Positions 9,105-16,961 of a DNA stretch of 64,000 bases are shown piece after piece. Location of the stretch: NCBI GenBank assembly GCA_944324905.1, contig CALUYB010000001.1:1-64000 (forward strand), given 5' to 3'. The position numbers were made by a program, and so were the translations under genes. The first letter of the stretch is position 1, and each line of letters opens with the position of its first letter. The notes beneath the pieces were generated by a model. The model made no database searches. It was given only the letters and a program-made list of their open reading frames with translations, and was not told the origin of the DNA. This DNA comes from Candidatus Gastranaerophilales bacterium. GTDB taxonomy: Bacteria > Cyanobacteriota > Vampirovibrionia > Gastranaerophilales > Gastranaerophilaceae.

Positions 9105-11213
9105 TTTTAACCAAAGCGCATCGTAAGGTTTTAGGCGCACAGTAATTTGTTTATTTTGCGCCCTAACCCTTATCATTTTACCGCTCAAAAGGTCTTTGAA
9201 ATAAACATCCTTATCTTTTTTGCCAAAATTATCATTTATAAAGTTAACAGTTGCCCTTTCGCGACTGTCTGAAAGGTTATTTATAACAACAATTCTTTCA
9301 CCGTTGTACTCGCGAACATATGCAAAAACCTCAGGTGATTCGGTTTTAAGCTCGACAAATGTGCCATGAGATAAGACAGGAGTTTGTTTTCTTACTTTTA
9401 TAAGTTGTTTTACTCTTGAGTAAACCCTGTGGTTAAAACTCACAGAATCCTTTGTTGCATTGTAAAACACACTCTTTTTAATAGGTCCGCGGTTAATATC
9501 ACGAGAATCAAAGTAACTAAGCATTTTTACTTTATCTTTCTTTTGCTTAGCCTCCCTATCTTTTGCGCTTTTTTTGGCATTTGCAAAGTTATTTTGCACC
9601 CCAATTTCATCCCCATAATAAATTATAGGCACCCCGGGGAGTGAAAGCATTATAGAAAAAGCCATTGCAATCCTATCAGGGTCGTTATCTAAAAAGTTTG
9701 CCAATCTACCTGCTATACCCCAACCTTTGCGAAAAGCAGCACCCTTTGGAGTTAAACTCTCGTATAAAAGTTCACGTATTTGCGGGTCAACCATCTCAAG
9801 CGTTAATTCATCATGCACCCTTAAAAACATTGCCCATGCTGCACTTTCAGGAATTTTTGGCGTTTGTTTATATGCATCCCAAAAATATTTATTATCGGCA
9901 GTCACAAGTGACGCCCAAATGGCAGGCATATAAGGGAAATGATAACAAATTTGAACTTCAGACGTTCTTTGAATTTCTTTTGTTTCACCTAAAATTTTAT
10001 GTTCAACTTTTCTTTCAGTACCAAAGTAAGGCAGGATTTTTTTAGGCTGCTGACAAGCTTCAGCTTGAATAATTGACCTTGGCGCAGTTGTTTGTAAAAA
10101 TGCACTTAACAGTTGAATTATTTCATGAGTTTTTGGCAAATTCTCAGCCGTTGTGCCTTCTTCCTTTGTATAGTAGGGAATAGCGTCCAATCTAAAAATG
10201 TCCACACCTAAATTTGCCCAAAAGGCAACTGTTTCAAGCACGTAATATAAAACTTTGGGATTTTCCCAATTTATATCAAGCTGAAAAGGGTAAAAAGTAT
10301 GGTACAAATAGTAATCCTTGCCTTGAATAGTTACCTTGCGCCAGTGATTATCCGACACCTCAGGGAAAATCAAACGTCTTTTTGTAATTGTACCGTCTTT
10401 TTCCTTGTATTCTGCCACATAGCCTATTTTTTCATCTTTGTAGACTTTATACTCAGGCATATCTTCTCTTACAATAAAGTAGTGCAATTTGTCTAAATCG
10501 CCAGCCTGAGCTTGTTTAAACCACTCATGTTCATCTGAAAAGTGATTTAAAATTAAATCCGCTTTTATTTTAAAACCTTTTTTTCTTGCAGCCTGCGCAA
10601 ACTCCTTAAACTCGGGCATTCCGCCTAAATCTTTCCTTACATTTTTAGGATTTTTAACATCAAAACCCGAATCATTCATGGGAGAATCCGCAAAAGGCAT
10701 TATATAAATTGTTGTAACACCTAAATCCTTTAAATAATCCAACATCCCGATTAAATCTTTAAAAGTGTTAGGCTTGTTATCTTCACCCACCCCAAACTGA
10801 TCAGGGTAGAACATATAAATTACTTCATCTTTATACCAGTCAGAAGGACGCGACAAGTCTTCCTTCATAAGCTCCAGACTTCTTTTATCCTTTGATTTTT
10901 TAATAATTTCATAAACGTTAGCATAAACAATGTCGACATTTTCACGCCCGTAAATGTGCGCTATTGAGTTTTTCATCGCTGTTTCAAGCTTTTTAGGAAC
11001 TATAGCATCGTCAACCGTTCTTTTTAAAATCTTATCGCTAAATTTTACAGACTTTTCGCTTGTTGTAATCTCCTTTGTAATAGGCGCTTTAGCAGGTTCA
11101 ACACCATCTTTTAAGCCTGCAGCAAAACTCTCTAAACTAAACATGGGGGAAAACACAAACGCAAACAAAATAAAGGATGTGATTATTTTTTTAAACATAC
11201 AAATATCTTTCAT
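9099..11213 (-). CDS. Secreted GH13 alpha-amylase-family enzyme
   Basis: A 704-residue protein with an N-terminal signal peptide (hydrophobic run and FAAG cleavage region near residue 32), followed by about 100 residues of unknown function and a GH13 barrel. The GH13 regions are present: LILNH (about 218), FRLDAI with the Asp nucleophile (about 339), AEACQ with the Glu acid (about 386) and VHDE (about 464), plus the YYGDEIG segment and a C-terminal beta domain. The overall pattern (FYPDQF, RLDAIPY) resembles trehalose-synthase/amylosucrase-type members rather than simple alpha-amylases, so hydrolysis and transglycosylation are both possible. The Met at residue 6 is an alternative start. Probable role: extracytoplasmic use of starch-like glucans. 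Confidence 0.78.
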   Translation of the reverse strand: MKDICMFKKIITSFILFAFVFSPMFSLESFAAGLKDGVEPAKAPITKEITTSEKSVKFSDKILKRTVDDAIVPKKLETAMKNSIAHIYGRENVDIVYANVYEIIKKSKDKRSLELMKEDLSRPSDWYKDEVIYMFYPDQFGVGEDNKPNTFKDLIGMLDYLKDLGVTTIYIMPFADSPMNDSGFDVKNPKNVRKDLGGMPEFKEFAQAARKKGFKIKADLILNHFSDEHEWFKQAQAGDLDKLHYFIVREDMPEYKVYKDEKIGYVAEYKEKDGTITKRRLIFPEVSDNHWRKVTIQGKDYYLYHTFYPFQLDINWENPKVLYYVLETVAFWANLGVDIFRLDAIPYYTKEEGTTAENLPKTHEIIQLLSAFLQTTAPRSIIQAEACQQPKKILPYFGTERKVEHKILGETKEIQRTSEVQICYHFPYMPAIWASLVTADNKYFWDAYKQTPKIPESAAWAMFLRVHDELTLEMVDPQIRELLYESLTPKGAAFRKGWGIAGRLANFLDNDPDRIAMAFSIMLSLPGVPIIYYGDEIGVQNNFANAKKSAKDREAKQKKDKVKMLSYFDSRDINRGPIKKSVFYNATKDSVSFNHRVYSRVKQLIKVRKQTPVLSHGTFVELKTESPEVFAYVREYNGERIVVINNLSDSRERATVNFINDNFGKKDKDVYFKDLLSGKMIRVRAQNKQITVRLKPYDALWLKL

Positions 11214-11255
11214 ATTATAATTATGTTTTTATTATCAAATCCACATATTTTTAAG

Positions 11256-11642
11256 TCAATAATGCAAAAAATAATTGTTACAGTTAAGGTCAAAACAATC
11301 AAACAACTTCTTATATACAGGATGAGAATACATTCTAGCAAGTAATTTTATAATCTGCTTGTCTTTGTCCTTTAAATTCTCTCTCTTAATTTTCAAGTCC
11401 GAATAAATTAAAATCCTAATCATAGGAATTGTAACGCCCATTTTTATAAGCTCTCTTAAAATTTCAAGCCATTCAACTTCCTCCAGCGTAAAAAGCCTTT
11501 TACCGTCTTTTGTATGCTTGGCGCGAAACGGCCTAATAAGCCCTTCTTCTTCATATGTTCTTAATCTGTCAGATGTTATGCCTAATAATTTTGAAACCTG
11601 CGAAATCTGATAAAAAGGCACATCTTTAGCTAATATAGTCAT
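11256..11642 (-). CDS. MerR-family transcriptional regulator
   Basis: A 128-residue regulator with an N-terminal MerR winged helix (about residues 9-78): YQISQVSKLLGI is the recognition-helix region and LRTYEEEGLIRPFR the wing signature. The C-terminal part is short and lacks Cys clusters for metal sensing except CFDLNCN near the end. Among MerR subgroups the YEEEGLIRP pattern is also seen in HspR-like repressors, but no HAIR-type repeat was found in the window. It lies divergent from the first variable prepilin-like gene with a 146-base gap, so regulation of that gene is possible. Confidence 0.75.
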   Translation of the reverse strand: MTILAKDVPFYQISQVSKLLGITSDRLRTYEEEGLIRPFRAKHTKDGKRLFTLEEVEWLEILRELIKMGVTIPMIRILIYSDLKIKRENLKDKDKQIIKLLARMYSHPVYKKLFDCFDLNCNNYFLHY

Positions 11643-11741
11643 AATAAATACCCCTTTAAATAATGATAAAACAAGATATGTAAGATTAATATTTAGGTCT
11701 TGTAATTTATGTAATTTATATGTATGAAGATTTTTATAAAC

Positions 11742-11755
11742 TTAGGTGTTAGAAT
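11742..11755 (+). promoter_or_regulatory. Extended -10 promoter of the first variable gene
   Basis: The 14-base element TTAGGTGTTAGAAT contains the extended -10 TG-T-TAGAAT. The identical 14 bases occur upstream of the second variable gene (14363-14376) at a similar distance from the ATG (33 versus 38 bases). No convincing -35 is present here. Confidence 0.5.
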
Positions 11756-11788
11756 TTATATATATACGAAAATCTACCGGAGAAAACT

Positions 11789-14266
11789 ATGAAAAACCCT
11801 AATAAGCCTTTATTAAAGGCAATCTTAAGGTTGCTTAATTTGCCTTATTTAAGATACAAAAATAAAACAATACCCCCAAAGTCATCAACTGCCATTTCAG
11901 GTTATTTTAAAAAATGTTTCGCATTTACCCTTGGCGAAATGCTCGTTTCTTTAGTCATTCTATCAATAATACTGGTTACTTTAGCACCTGTTATTACAAA
12001 GCGCGTTGTTGAAAACATCGAAGTTGACGTAGCAGCAAGCAGAAGAAGCGAAAAACTATTCACTTACAACACCTCAAACCCTGACTGCAGCGCAGTTTCA
12101 GGGAAAAATGCACTTGATTGCACTTTTAAAACAGGCTCGGGCGTAAAAAAAGTTAACATTATCATGGTTTCAGGCGGAGGCGGCGGCGCCGGTGCTACAA
12201 ACCCTTACTATGAGTACGGGAAAAAAGACAGCTCAACAGGTACACAAAAAACTATTAATATTACAAATGGGTTAAAAAATGTTAAGATAAGTTATCTCTC
12301 TGGCTCTGGCGGCGGTGGTGGCGGTGGAGCATGGAATGAAAGCGCAGGTGCGGCTCCAACAAGTCAAGCGGATTGTGATAAGTATGATGCGAAATACCTA
12401 ACACCAACACAAAATGGAACATCAACAGGCGTATGTGTTACCAAGTGGAATATTGGGGATATTCCTAGTGCGCCAAATGGAGGGATTGCAACATCTGTTA
12501 CAACTGTATCAACAGGTACACGTTGCTCTGCTAACGCATGCTGCTGGCAAGGAAAAACTGCACACCCATGCGATAGCTCTAGAACTAGTTACAGCGGTTG
12601 CAACAGAACTGTATGCAATTGGTATGCCGGTAATGCTTCATGCCAAGCTCTAGCATACAACGGTACAAAAGCAGGTGATTGGCGATTACCAACTAAAAAT
12701 GAACTTGCTAAGTGGGAAAATAACATTGGTGCAATAAATACAGACAAAGGCGATTACGGCTTGAGGCTCTGTGACGGCGGCTGGGGTGGCGGCGACTGGG
12801 GTTACGGCGCAGCGCACTGCTACGGCAACCGCGCTTGCGACGGGGCTACCAATGATCTCTGCTACACTTGGCAGGTGTGGTCTTCTACACTCACTGGCAG
12901 CAATTACTACTATTCCGACCTGGTCTGGGGTACTTTCTATAATAGCAGCCAGAGTCCTAGCTACGCCGTTTCGGTTCGCTGTGTCCTTGAAGGCGAAGGC
13001 TCGACATATAACTCCTACTCAGGCGGCGGAGGGGGTGCAGCGCCATACTTTAAAGACTACCCCATACCGCAAAATATAATAGATTCCAACATTGGCGGTC
13101 AAATAGTCTTATCAGCCCCATCAGGCGGTTCAGGTGGTGCTGCTGCAAGCTCTAAAGGCTCAAGCGCAAGCAACGGCAATAACGGCTCAGACTCCTACAT
13201 TGCAATTTATGATAAAGACGGAGTTTTAAAATGGGGCTTAAAAGCCTCGGGCGGTAATGGTGGCAAGGGCGCAAGCTCAAGCGCAGGTGGCGCAGGCGGC
13301 GCTCAAAAGGCTGCAAATACTTGTCAAATCTACCAAAACGGCGCATGGACAACCACAAACTGCACAGGCGCAGGTACAAAAGGCACCAATGGTCAAAGTG
13401 TAAGCGACGCCAATGAAACAACCGCAGCCGCAGGCGGAAATGGCGGTGGCTCAATGTATAACACCACTTCACTCTCAGGTGCAGGCGCAGGCGGTAGCGC
13501 AAGCTCGGTCAACGGTTCAAATGGTTCATCATACGGCGCAGGCGGCGGCGGCGGTACAGTAGGCTTTGACTCAAGCGAAAACGCAAAAAAAGGCAAAGGC
13601 GGAAAAGGAGCAAGCGGAATTGCTGAAATCACTTACGATTTAGCTTATCAAGCAGCCGCGGGCGGAGGCGGAGGCGGTGGCGCAGTCCTAGAACTTAAAA
13701 ACATCAGCGTCACACCTTCCACCACCTATACAGTTCGTGTCGGCGGCGGCGGTAATGGCGGAGCCGTTGCAAATAATGGCATTGACGGCGGCGAAAGTAA
13801 AATCACTTTTGGCAGCACAACCTACACCCTAACAGGCGGAAAAGGCGGTAAAGCAGGCACTGCAGCAAGCGCAAGCTCGGCCGTTGCCCATGGTAGTGGC
13901 GGTACAGGCGCGCCAAAACTAAATGTCGGCACATCTGTTGCAGGTGAAAACGGGCAAAACGGCTCAAGCGGTACAATTGACTCAATAGGCGGCTGTGGCG
14001 GAAAATCAGGCACAGGTGGCAAAGGCGGCTGCGGCGCATTATTTACAAATGGCGATAACTGCACCACACTCAGCACTTTTGGCTCAAGCCCCACGTTTTT
14101 ATCGCCCTCAAGCTCATTTAGTGCCTCAGACTACGGCAGCGCAGGCGCAGGCGGCGGTGGCGGCGGATACTCATTTAATACAACCACCTACCCCGACAAC
14201 AACCCCGGATACGGCGGAGACGGGCAGGGCGGCTATGTCTACATCTACTGGATAGAATACAACTAA
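11789..14266 (+). CDS. Variable glycine-rich prepilin-like surface protein 1
   Basis: An 825-residue protein with a long (~50-residue) basic leader, a prepilin peptidase-type site (A/FTLGE, Glu5 present) and a pilin-like hydrophobic helix ending LAPVITKRV. The middle (about residues 180-400) is a Cys-rich domain with DWRLPTKNE, the signature of DUF1566/FISUMP-type C-type-lectin-like folds. It includes a 225-bp variable repeat (about residues 326-400). The C-terminal half is low-complexity Gly-rich, ending with VRVGGGGNGG repeats like phage tail-fibre glycine-rich domains. Start ATG is preceded by CGGAG. Its Gly codons are mostly GGC, unlike the GGT/GGA of the two paralogs, so it is the more diverged copy. 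Probable role: pilus-tip or surface adhesin whose binding face is diversified (inference). Confidence 0.75.
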   Translation: MKNPNKPLLKAILRLLNLPYLRYKNKTIPPKSSTAISGYFKKCFAFTLGEMLVSLVILSIILVTLAPVITKRVVENIEVDVAASRRSEKLFTYNTSNPDCSAVSGKNALDCTFKTGSGVKKVNIIMVSGGGGGAGATNPYYEYGKKDSSTGTQKTINITNGLKNVKISYLSGSGGGGGGGAWNESAGAAPTSQADCDKYDAKYLTPTQNGTSTGVCVTKWNIGDIPSAPNGGIATSVTTVSTGTRCSANACCWQGKTAHPCDSSRTSYSGCNRTVCNWYAGNASCQALAYNGTKAGDWRLPTKNELAKWENNIGAINTDKGDYGLRLCDGGWGGGDWGYGAAHCYGNRACDGATNDLCYTWQVWSSTLTGSNYYYSDLVWGTFYNSSQSPSYAVSVRCVLEGEGSTYNSYSGGGGGAAPYFKDYPIPQNIIDSNIGGQIVLSAPSGGSGGAAASSKGSSASNGNNGSDSYIAIYDKDGVLKWGLKASGGNGGKGASSSAGGAGGAQKAANTCQIYQNGAWTTTNCTGAGTKGTNGQSVSDANETTAAAGGNGGGSMYNTTSLSGAGAGGSASSVNGSNGSSYGAGGGGGTVGFDSSENAKKGKGGKGASGIAEITYDLAYQAAAGGGGGGGAVLELKNISVTPSTTYTVRVGGGGNGGAVANNGIDGGESKITFGSTTYTLTGGKGGKAGTAASASSAVAHGSGGTGAPKLNVGTSVAGENGQNGSSGTIDSIGGCGGKSGTGGKGGCGALFTNGDNCTTLSTFGSSPTFLSPSSSFSASDYGSAGAGGGGGGYSFNTTTYPDNNPGYGGDGQGGYVYIYWIEYN
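12764..12988 (+). other. DGR-like variable repeat VR1
   Basis: The segment runs from the AGGCTCTGTGAC anchor to TCGGTTCGCTGTGTCCT and aligns with the variable parts of two other genes and with the noncoding template at 17118-17330. Framework codons are shared, while codons between TGC and TGCGACGGG (TAC GGC AAC CGC here) are all NNC and differ in every copy. It has a 5-codon Gly/Trp insertion after the first anchor relative to the template. Four Asn codons remain versus 13 in the template. Confidence 0.65.
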
Positions 14267-14272
14267 ATCTTT

Positions 14273-14299
14273 AAAGTCACCTTTTTGGTGGCTTTTTGT
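14273..14299 (+). terminator. Terminator of the first variable gene
   Basis: GTCACC and GGTGGC flank a T5 loop and are followed by TTTTTG, a short rho-independent terminator just after the stop at 14266. A second inverted repeat with a T-run (AATTAGGTATT / AATACCTAATT, about 14316-14341) follows. Confidence 0.6.
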
Positions 14300-14347
14300 A
14301 ATAAGTTAACTTAATTAGGTATTACAATACCTAATTTTTTAATATTA

Positions 14348-14376
14348 TGGACAATTATTTAGTTAGGTGTTAGAAT
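14348..14376 (+). promoter_or_regulatory. Promoter of the second variable gene
   Basis: TGGACA (14348-14353) and TAGAAT (14371-14376) are separated by exactly 17 bases, and TGT precedes the -10 (extended -10). It is embedded in the 14-base element TTAGGTGTTAGAAT shared with the first variable gene. Confidence 0.6.
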
Positions 14377-14414
14377 ACTTATTAAGTTACGAATTATGTT
14401 CCTGGAGTAAAGAT

Positions 14415-16838
14415 ATGAATTTTAATTTTGGCGCGCCTTTGCGCAAGTTTTTTGCACACCTTAGTTCGCTAAAGTGCAAAAAGGGCTTTACATTAGCCGA
14501 GTTGCTTGTGTCTGTCCTTATAATCTCAATTATTATGGTAGTTTTAGCCCCTGTAATGACAAGAAAACACTCTAACAAAGTAAATGTCGGCGGCGCAGGC
14601 GGCGGCACAGTAACGCGAGAAAGCAGATTGTTTTTGTATAATCCAACCGATCCAAACTGCTCTGCTGTTTCTGGGCAAAATGCACTTGATTGTAACTTTA
14701 CAACAGGAACTGGTGTAAAGAGTGTAAATGTTGTAATGGTATCTGGCGGAGGTGGTGGAGCTGGCGGAACACCTCCAACAGTTGAATATGGTAAAAAACT
14801 TACAGTGACAAATTCTACAATTGGTAGTGCTAAGACTCAAGAAATAACTATAACAAAAAATATGAAAAATGTTGTTGTAAGTTATCTCTCCGGCTCCGGC
14901 GGCGGAGGTGGAGGTGGTGCATGGTCTGAAAGCGCAGGTGGCGCTCCGACAAGTCAGGCGGATTGCGATAAATACGACGCTAAGTTTTTAACAGCAGCTC
15001 AAAACAATGGAACACCAGTCTGCGTTACAAAATATAACATTGGTGACATACCAAACGCAACAAACGGTGGCATAGCAACATCTGTTAAAACTGTTCAAAC
15101 TAACAGGACTTGTTCTGCAAAATCCTGCTGTTGGCAAGGAAAAACAGCAAACCCATGCGATAGCTCTGGAACTAGTTACAGCGGCTGTAATAGAACAGTA
15201 TGCACATGGCACGCCGGCAACGCCTCGTGCCAAGCTCTAGCTTACAGTGGCACAAAAGCAGGGGACTGGAGATTGCCAACTAAAGATGAGATCTCAAAAT
15301 GGGCAAGTAATATTAACACTATTAACACAAATCAAGGCGATAATGGCTTGAGGCTCTGTGACTACTTCAGCGGTTACGGCGCAGCGCGATGCGACAATTA
15401 CCTCGTTTGCGACGGGGCTAGCAGTGATACCTGCTACCCTTTCGAGGTGTGGTCTTCTACACCCAATGGTGGCAAATACTACTTTTTCAACCTGAGCAGT
15501 AGTAGCTTCTATCAGAACAGTCAGTATCCTAGCTACGCCGAGTCGGTTCGCTGTGTCCTAGAAAGTGGTGATTTTTCTACCTACAACTCCTACTCAGGCG
15601 GCGGAGGTAGTGCTGGAGGGTATTTTAAGAATTATCAAATTCCTGAAAGTGTAATTTTAAATAACATTGGAGGAAGAATTGTATTGTATTCTGCTCCAGG
15701 GGCTAAAGGTGGAAATAAAGCAAGTTCAAAAGGAGCTAATGCAAGTAATGGAAGTAGTGGAACAGTATCATATATTGCAATATATAATAAATCAGGGCAG
15801 CAAGTTTGGGGTTTAGAAGCTTCAGGCGGAAACGGAGGAAAAGGAGCGACTGGGTCTAATTATGGCAATGGAGGAAGTAGTGTAAGTACAAATAGCTGTA
15901 AGATATTTCAAAATGGAAGTTGGACAAATACAAGTTGCTCAGGTGTTGGCGGTGCAGGGAATAATGGAAATAAATTACAAGTAACAGATAGTAATACTGC
16001 AGCCGGTGGCGGTGTTGGCGGAGGATCAATGTATAATACAACATCGCTATCCGGAGGTGGTAATGGTGGCAGCTCAAGCTCTGTAAATGGTGGTAACGGG
16101 TCACTTTATGGCTCAGGTGGTGGAGGAGGAACAACAAAAGTTGTTTCTGATGTTGCTACTGCAGGAGCTGGAGGAAAAGGAGCAAATGGAGTAGCTGAGA
16201 TTACATATGATATAACATATGACCCTGCAGCAGGTGGAGGTGGTGGCGGTGGTGCCATGTTAAAGGTTGAAAATATAACTGTTACACCTTCTACTAATTA
16301 CGTTATTCGTGTTGGTGGTGGTGGTAATGGTGGGGCTGTGTCTAATAACGGTTCTGATGGTGGAGAAAGTAGAGTTACTTTTGGTAGTGTAAGTTATAGC
16401 TTAAGTGGTGGTAAAGGTGGTACTGCTGGAACTAGTGCAACTGATACAACTTCTGTTATCCATGGTGTAGGCGGTAATGGTGCTTCTAAATTAAGTGGCG
16501 GAACATCTGTTGCAGGGACTAAGGGTAGTGATGGAAGTGCAGGAGATATTGGCGCAATTGGTGGAAATGGCGGAAAAAGTGGAGTTCAAAGCGAAGGAGG
16601 ATGTGGAGCATTATTTGATAATGGCGGAAGTTGCTCAGCAACCGGTGCTTATGGTTTAAGTCCAGTATTTGTTTCGCCATCTAATATATTTGACGCTGCT
16701 GATTATGGTAAAGCAGGAGCCGGTGGAGGTGGTGGAGGATATGCGTATAATACTACGATGTACCCTACCAACAACCCGGGCTATGGTGGTAACGGGCAAC
16801 ACGGATATGTTTATTTGTATTGGACAGAGTATAATTAA
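14415..16838 (+). CDS. Variable glycine-rich prepilin-like surface protein 2
   Basis: An 807-residue paralog with a 24-residue leader, prepilin site G/FTLAE and pilin-like helix (LLVSVLIISIIMVVLAPVM). Residues about 170-390 form the Cys-rich DUF1566/FISUMP-like domain: CCWQGKTA, SYSGCNRTVC, DWRLPTKDE near 285, then the variable repeat at about 313-381. The rest is Gly-rich with VRVGGGGNGG blocks. ATG 14415 with GGAG upstream is preferred; the frame is open from a GTG at 14367 that lies inside the promoter. Its last ~430 bases and the first ~20 bases after the stop are almost identical to the third paralog, indicating recent duplication or gene conversion. Pseudopilin-type export and surface display are inferred. 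Confidence 0.76.
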   Translation: MNFNFGAPLRKFFAHLSSLKCKKGFTLAELLVSVLIISIIMVVLAPVMTRKHSNKVNVGGAGGGTVTRESRLFLYNPTDPNCSAVSGQNALDCNFTTGTGVKSVNVVMVSGGGGGAGGTPPTVEYGKKLTVTNSTIGSAKTQEITITKNMKNVVVSYLSGSGGGGGGGAWSESAGGAPTSQADCDKYDAKFLTAAQNNGTPVCVTKYNIGDIPNATNGGIATSVKTVQTNRTCSAKSCCWQGKTANPCDSSGTSYSGCNRTVCTWHAGNASCQALAYSGTKAGDWRLPTKDEISKWASNINTINTNQGDNGLRLCDYFSGYGAARCDNYLVCDGASSDTCYPFEVWSSTPNGGKYYFFNLSSSSFYQNSQYPSYAESVRCVLESGDFSTYNSYSGGGGSAGGYFKNYQIPESVILNNIGGRIVLYSAPGAKGGNKASSKGANASNGSSGTVSYIAIYNKSGQQVWGLEASGGNGGKGATGSNYGNGGSSVSTNSCKIFQNGSWTNTSCSGVGGAGNNGNKLQVTDSNTAAGGGVGGGSMYNTTSLSGGGNGGSSSSVNGGNGSLYGSGGGGGTTKVVSDVATAGAGGKGANGVAEITYDITYDPAAGGGGGGGAMLKVENITVTPSTNYVIRVGGGGNGGAVSNNGSDGGESRVTFGSVSYSLSGGKGGTAGTSATDTTSVIHGVGGNGASKLSGGTSVAGTKGSDGSAGDIGAIGGNGGKSGVQSEGGCGALFDNGGSCSATGAYGLSPVFVSPSNIFDAADYGKAGAGGGGGGYAYNTTMYPTNNPGYGGNGQHGYVYLYWTEYN
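15351..15559 (+). other. DGR-like variable repeat VR2
   Basis: This is the variable repeat that best matches the noncoding template. In the first 60 aligned bases (TGTGAC to GACGGG) there are 8 differences, 7 of them at template adenines, the hallmark of adenine-specific DGR mutagenesis. The 3' end from TACGCCGAG to TGTCCT is identical. The central part has about 20 non-A differences, so this exact template did not write it, or it has since diverged. Confidence 0.68.
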
Positions 16839-16861
16839 AGGTTTCGTATCTTAATCTTTTT

Positions 16862-16894
16862 GGGCGCACTCAATAACACATGCGCCCTTTTTTT
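16862..16894 (+). terminator. Rho-independent terminator of the second variable gene
   Basis: GGGCGCA and TGCGCCC form a 7-bp GC-rich stem with a 13-base loop followed by seven T residues. Confidence 0.85.
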
Positions 16895-16909
16895 GCAATA
16901 AATATTACA

Positions 16910-16948
16910 ATATAATTGTTACATTTTTGACCAACATAACAATTATAT
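16910..16948. repeat. Inverted repeat overlapping the template-RNA promoter
   Basis: The arms ATATAATTGTTA (16910-16921) and TAACAATTATAT (16937-16948) are perfect 12-bp complements with a 15-base centre holding TTGACC. It is placed like an operator over the -35/spacer of the predicted RNA promoter. Confidence 0.5.
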
Positions 16949-16956
16949 GTTAATAT
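16927..16956 (+). promoter_or_regulatory. Predicted promoter of the template RNA
   Basis: TTGACC (16927-16932) and TAATAT (16951-16956) are separated by 18 bases. The predicted start, about 16962, is the first base of the 5' arm of the inverted repeat that closes the RNA. Confidence 0.45.
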
Positions 16957-16961
16957 TTTTC

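Noticed and set aside
13152-14094. Several antisense ORFs opposite the glycine-rich region of the first variable gene
   Set aside because: They consist of Pro- or Arg/Leu-rich low-complexity translations that simply mirror GGC/GGT repeats; no RBS or recognisable domain.
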